64,000 nucleotides of DNA from Brevibacillus humidisoli (GTDB lineage Bacteria; Bacillota; Bacilli; Brevibacillales; Brevibacillaceae). Under the pieces are notes generated by a model, which did not search any database, was not told the DNA's origin, and was given only the letters and a program-made list of their open reading frames with translations. A program made the position numbers and the translations under genes. The stretch is taken from assembly GCF_020923435.1 (NCBI RefSeq), contig NZ_CP087263.1:4622001-4686000 (forward strand), written 5' to 3'. Shown piece after piece: positions 61,154-64,000 of this stretch. Position 1 is the first letter of the stretch, and every line of letters starts with the position of its first letter.

Positions 61154-61247
61154 GGCAAGAGGGAAAGTACACGGGGAAAAGGACAGATGGAAAAAAAGAT
61201 GGAAAGTAGAAAGACCATCGATAGAGGAGAAAGGGAGAGAATCACCA

Positions 61248-62438
61248 ATGAGGAAGAACGTCTGGATCGGTGTGGCGGGATTTGTGAGTGTGATCGCGGT
61301 CTTGACCGTGTATTTATTAGTCCCGGGAGCCAATTATGCGTCAGGAGGAGCGCTGGACAACTCGGTTGTCGGCGTGATTGAAGGAACAGAGGTAGACCTG
61401 GCCTTCAAGATGGGCGGCACGATCGCCGATCTCCGGGTAAAAGAAGGCGATGTCATACAAGCTGGGCAACTGCTTGCCGTGTTGTCCAATGAAGACCTGC
61501 TGGCCAAACGGGAACAGGCAGAAGCGGCCTACGAACTATCCAAGGTGAAGCTGGGGCAGGCAGAGCAAGGAGTAACGGTCACCAACCAGACCAGCGATGC
61601 ACAGGTGCAGCAGGCCAAAGCAGCAGTCGATGCGGCCCGCGCCCAGTACGAAGCAGCGAAAAACGGAGCACGCCCGGAAGAGATCAATCAGCTTCAGGCA
61701 AAGCTGGAGGCAGCCCAAACAGCGGAACAGACGGCCCAAACCAACTACCAAAGGATGCAGCACCTTTTAACTGAGGGTGCTGTACCGAAGGCACAAGTGG
61801 AGGAGGCACAGCTGCAGTACGAGAAAGCAACGGCCGAACGTGCCGCCGTCCAAGAGCAGCTAAGCATGGCGAAAAGCGGTGCGCGCAAGGAGCAAATAGA
61901 CGCCGCAAAAGCGCAGCTCAATCAGGCAGTAGCTGCTTATAACCAGGCAGTGGCAGCTCATGGACAGGTTGGCATCAAGCAGTTGTATGTGCAGTCAGCC
62001 AAGGCAGCCGTACAGCAGGCCAAAGGGGCGCTTGCCGAAGTTGAAGCCCACCTGAACGATACCAAGCTGACGGCACCCCTGTCCGGTGTCGTGAAATCGG
62101 TCAATGTTCACAAAGGCGAACTGGTTGCCCAAGGCTATACGGTCCTTACTCTGCAGGCACAGGATGAATTGTTCGCCAAGTTTTACGTCAGTGAAAACGA
62201 TCTGGCTGGCTTGGAAGTAGGGCAGAGTGTCGCCCTGTTTGTACCGTCACTAGGTCGTGAGGTAGATGGGAAACTGAGTGTAATCGCACCTGCCGCCGAT
62301 TTCGCCGTGCAAAAAGCGACACAGGAACTGGGGGATCGCGACATTCGTTCCTTCCAGGTACAGATTGATCTGCAGGGGGCCAAACTGCGTCCCGGACTAT
62401 CGGTTGAGTGGCAGATCAAAGGAGCGGGAGACAAGTGA
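61248..62438 (+). CDS. HlyD-type membrane fusion protein
   Basis: The 396-residue protein has an N-terminal membrane anchor (VWIGVAGFVSVIAVLTVYLLV), a biotinyl-lipoyl-like half (MGGTIADLRVKEGDVIQAGQ), a long Ala/Gln-rich coiled coil (residues about 90-260) and the second lipoyl half with LTAPLSGVVKSVNVHKGELV, the HlyD/YbhG pattern. It links an inner transport protein to the outside or wall. ATG at 61248 follows AGAGGAGAAAGGG. It overlaps the permease gene by four bases. Confidence 0.93.
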   Translation: MRKNVWIGVAGFVSVIAVLTVYLLVPGANYASGGALDNSVVGVIEGTEVDLAFKMGGTIADLRVKEGDVIQAGQLLAVLSNEDLLAKREQAEAAYELSKVKLGQAEQGVTVTNQTSDAQVQQAKAAVDAARAQYEAAKNGARPEEINQLQAKLEAAQTAEQTAQTNYQRMQHLLTEGAVPKAQVEEAQLQYEKATAERAAVQEQLSMAKSGARKEQIDAAKAQLNQAVAAYNQAVAAHGQVGIKQLYVQSAKAAVQQAKGALAEVEAHLNDTKLTAPLSGVVKSVNVHKGELVAQGYTVLTLQAQDELFAKFYVSENDLAGLEVGQSVALFVPSLGREVDGKLSVIAPAADFAVQKATQELGDRDIRSFQVQIDLQGAKLRPGLSVEWQIKGAGDK

Positions 62439-63613
62439 GGGAGATCAGCCGATTGTTCGAACGGGAGTGGAAGTTTATCTTTGCCAACCGGACGGTGCTG
62501 ATGATTTTGCTCGCCGTACCAGTGCTTTATTTTACACTATTTGGCTTTTTGTATAATGAAAAGCGGGTGACCGAACTGCCGACTGTGATTGTGGATCAGG
62601 ATCAGACGGAACTAAGCCGGGAATTGGTACGTGCGTTTGACGTCCATCAGACGTTTGCCGTCACGAGAGTGGTGGCCACAGAGGATGACGCAATGGAAGC
62701 GGTAGAACGGGGAGAAGCTGCGGCCAGCGTGGTGATTCCGGAGCGTACCACGGAGCGACTCAAAACCGGGCAGTCCGCCGAAGTGCTGACCGTGATTGAT
62801 GGCAGCAATATGTTGATCTCCAACACGGCGGTGCGTGCCGCCAATACGGTAATCAAAAGTGTATCGGCCGGGGTGACCCTATCCAAGCTGGAGGCACAAG
62901 GGGCATGGGGAGACGAAGGGAAGACCCTCTTCACCGGTCTGGATTATCGCTATCGCGTTCTGTACAATCCTACCTTCAGCTACCTCTCCTTTATGGTGTA
63001 CGGTCTCGGCGGAACGGTCCTGCAGCAGTGTCTTTTCCTCGGCGTCGCCCTCTCCGTCGCCCGCGAGAAAGAGGAGGGGACGTGGAGTGAAACACTGCGT
63101 CAACATCGTTTTGGGCAGCTGCTTGTGGGCAAGCTGGCACCCTATCTGGTGATGGCTACCTTCAATCTGGTTGTCACCTTTGCGATCGTGCTGAAAGGTT
63201 TTGGCGTACCGTATTACGGCGATCTGACCCATCTGCTGATCGTCGGTACTTTGTTCAACGTAACGGTGTTGTCGATTGGGTTTGCCATCTCCTTTTTCTC
63301 GGCCAATCAACTGCAGGCGACCGAGATTGCCATGCTGATTGCTGTCCCATCCTTTTTACTATCGGGTTACACGTGGCCCTTGCGTGCGATGCCGGAGGCG
63401 GTGGCTGCGATCGGACAGTCGCTGCCGCTCACCTATTTCCTCCACGCCGTCAGGGAGGTACTGGAGAAGGGGCATGGACTTTCGTTTATCACGCAAGACC
63501 TCGCCGTTCTCGGTCTGATGACGCTGATCGGTTTGTTTGCCGTTTACCTGCTCTACCACTGGCAGTCGAGCAGAAAGCAGAGCGATGCGGCGGAGCGGTC
63601 ACAGGTGGCGTAG
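62435..63613 (+). CDS. ABC-2-type permease
   Basis: The 392-residue protein has the layout of YbhS/YhiH-type ABC-2 permeases: one N-terminal helix (VLMILLAVPVLYFTLFGFLY), a large extracytoplasmic domain (residues about 40-185) and five C-terminal helices with the SREKEEGTWSE-like VAREKEEGTWSETL coupling segment and SGYTWPLRAMP. A GTG at 62435 overlaps the HlyD stop (GTGA) and follows GGAGCGGGAG. No ATPase gene is found with it, which such permeases need. Confidence 0.9.
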   Translation: MREISRLFEREWKFIFANRTVLMILLAVPVLYFTLFGFLYNEKRVTELPTVIVDQDQTELSRELVRAFDVHQTFAVTRVVATEDDAMEAVERGEAAASVVIPERTTERLKTGQSAEVLTVIDGSNMLISNTAVRAANTVIKSVSAGVTLSKLEAQGAWGDEGKTLFTGLDYRYRVLYNPTFSYLSFMVYGLGGTVLQQCLFLGVALSVAREKEEGTWSETLRQHRFGQLLVGKLAPYLVMATFNLVVTFAIVLKGFGVPYYGDLTHLLIVGTLFNVTVLSIGFAISFFSANQLQATEIAMLIAVPSFLLSGYTWPLRAMPEAVAAIGQSLPLTYFLHAVREVLEKGHGLSFITQDLAVLGLMTLIGLFAVYLLYHWQSSRKQSDAAERSQVA

Positions 63614-63685
63614 CATATTCCTGCGCAAAAAAGCAGGTTGTTTCGTGGTATGATGAAGGCAGACGAAACTAGGGGGGCATGCCGC

Positions 63686-64000
63686 ATGAAGCAGCGCGTG
63701 ACCAGGGACTTGCTTGCTTATCAGCAGGCTCACCGAAACAGGTACAATCAACAGCTGCATTACCTGGCGTTTCTCGCTGCCTTCATAGGCTGGGTTGCGC
63801 TCTGGTTTGATTGGCGGGTCACAGTCGGCTGCGCCGTGCTGCACTATGTTTTTTCGTGGGTGGGACACTTCTTTTTTGAAGGAAATCGTCCGGCTTCGTT
63901 CAAACACCCTTTTCTTGGCTTCTATGCCGGGTTTCTCTGGTTCTTCTTGCGTAGCCTGGAGCTGATCAGCAAAAAACAACTACTGCCGCTGCCCGCTGTA
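63686..64000 (+). CDS. Mpo1/DUF962-like membrane protein, 3' end outside window
   Basis: The reading frame is open from ATG 63686 to the window end (105 codons). It has two hydrophobic stretches (YLAFLAAFIGWVALWF and VTVGCAVLHYVFSWVGHFFF) and the signature VGHFFFEGNRPASFKHPF, which resembles the Mpo1/DUF962 family (VGHFFFEKNRPATF). Yeast Mpo1 is a dioxygenase in 2-hydroxy fatty acid breakdown. GGGGGGC precedes the ATG. The end is not visible, so the family call is moderate. Confidence 0.7.
   Translation, partial: MKQRVTRDLLAYQQAHRNRYNQQLHYLAFLAAFIGWVALWFDWRVTVGCAVLHYVFSWVGHFFFEGNRPASFKHPFLGFYAGFLWFFLRSLELISKKQLLPLPAV

Overview
The window looks like chromosomal DNA of a Gram-positive, aerobic or facultative Bacillales species, most likely Paenibacillaceae and possibly Brevibacillus-like. 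This is inferred from strong AGGAGG-type ribosome binding sites with frequent GTG/TTG starts, near-consensus sigma-A promoters, a PerR-type box before dps, NrdR boxes with a B12 riboswitch before class Ib nrdIEF, a Firmicute-type Tad locus and moderate GC content. No rRNA, tRNA, CRISPR array, phage or insertion sequence was seen.

Region 1 (1-16.2 kb) is mixed housekeeping: a split or frameshifted NTF2-like/FG-GAP gene cut by the window edge, peptide deformylase, a LysR regulator divergent from an M20 peptidase and a threonine synthase-like enzyme, an AT-rich orphan gene, the adaptive alkylation response pair adaA-ogt, the nrdIEF operon behind two NrdR boxes and a cobalamin riboswitch with its terminator, dps with a PerR-like box, an MFS exporter, an amino-acid-kinase-fold gene fused by overlap to a LysR gene, and a sigma-54 enhancer-binding protein.

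Region 2 (16.4-32.4 kb) is a single co-directional block of twelve genes behind a perfectly spaced -24/-12 promoter. It holds three DUF917 plus HyuA-type pairs, one HyuB, and a complete Dpp/Opp-type ABC importer. The layout suggests uptake and ATP-dependent ring opening of one or more cyclic amides (hydantoin, oxoproline, lactam or cyclic peptide-like), switched on by the adjacent enhancer-binding protein.

Region 3 (32.4-45.0 kb) is a second catabolic block: a TRAP transporter (DctPQM), a 2-hydroxyacid dehydrogenase, a second orphan DctP, a LarA-like nickel racemase/epimerase, galactonate-type dehydratase DgoD, an IlvD/Edd-type dehydratase, a barrel protein of unknown role and an IclR regulator. 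Two matching 17-bp palindromes upstream are good operator candidates. The block probably imports and degrades sugar acids (aldonates).

Region 4 (45.0-50.9 kb) has a self-regulated TetR gene, two membrane protein genes (DUF2269-like and an MFS transporter), a secreted-effector-like gene with a YGNRAV leader motif and an intact endonuclease/exonuclease/phosphatase active site, a TlpA/ResA thioredoxin and an Lgt-like membrane protein.

Region 5 (50.9-60.3 kb) is a Tad/Flp pilus locus (TadV, CpaB, CpaE, CpaF, TadB, TadC, Flp, TadE, TadG-like) that also carries an unusual 576-residue protein with ten 11-residue Pro/Gly repeats and a hydrophobic core, followed by a small membrane protein. Region 6 (60.4-64.0 kb) is a TetR-controlled efflux unit (HlyD-type adaptor and ABC-2 permease without an ATPase gene) and the start of an Mpo1/DUF962-like gene cut by the window end.
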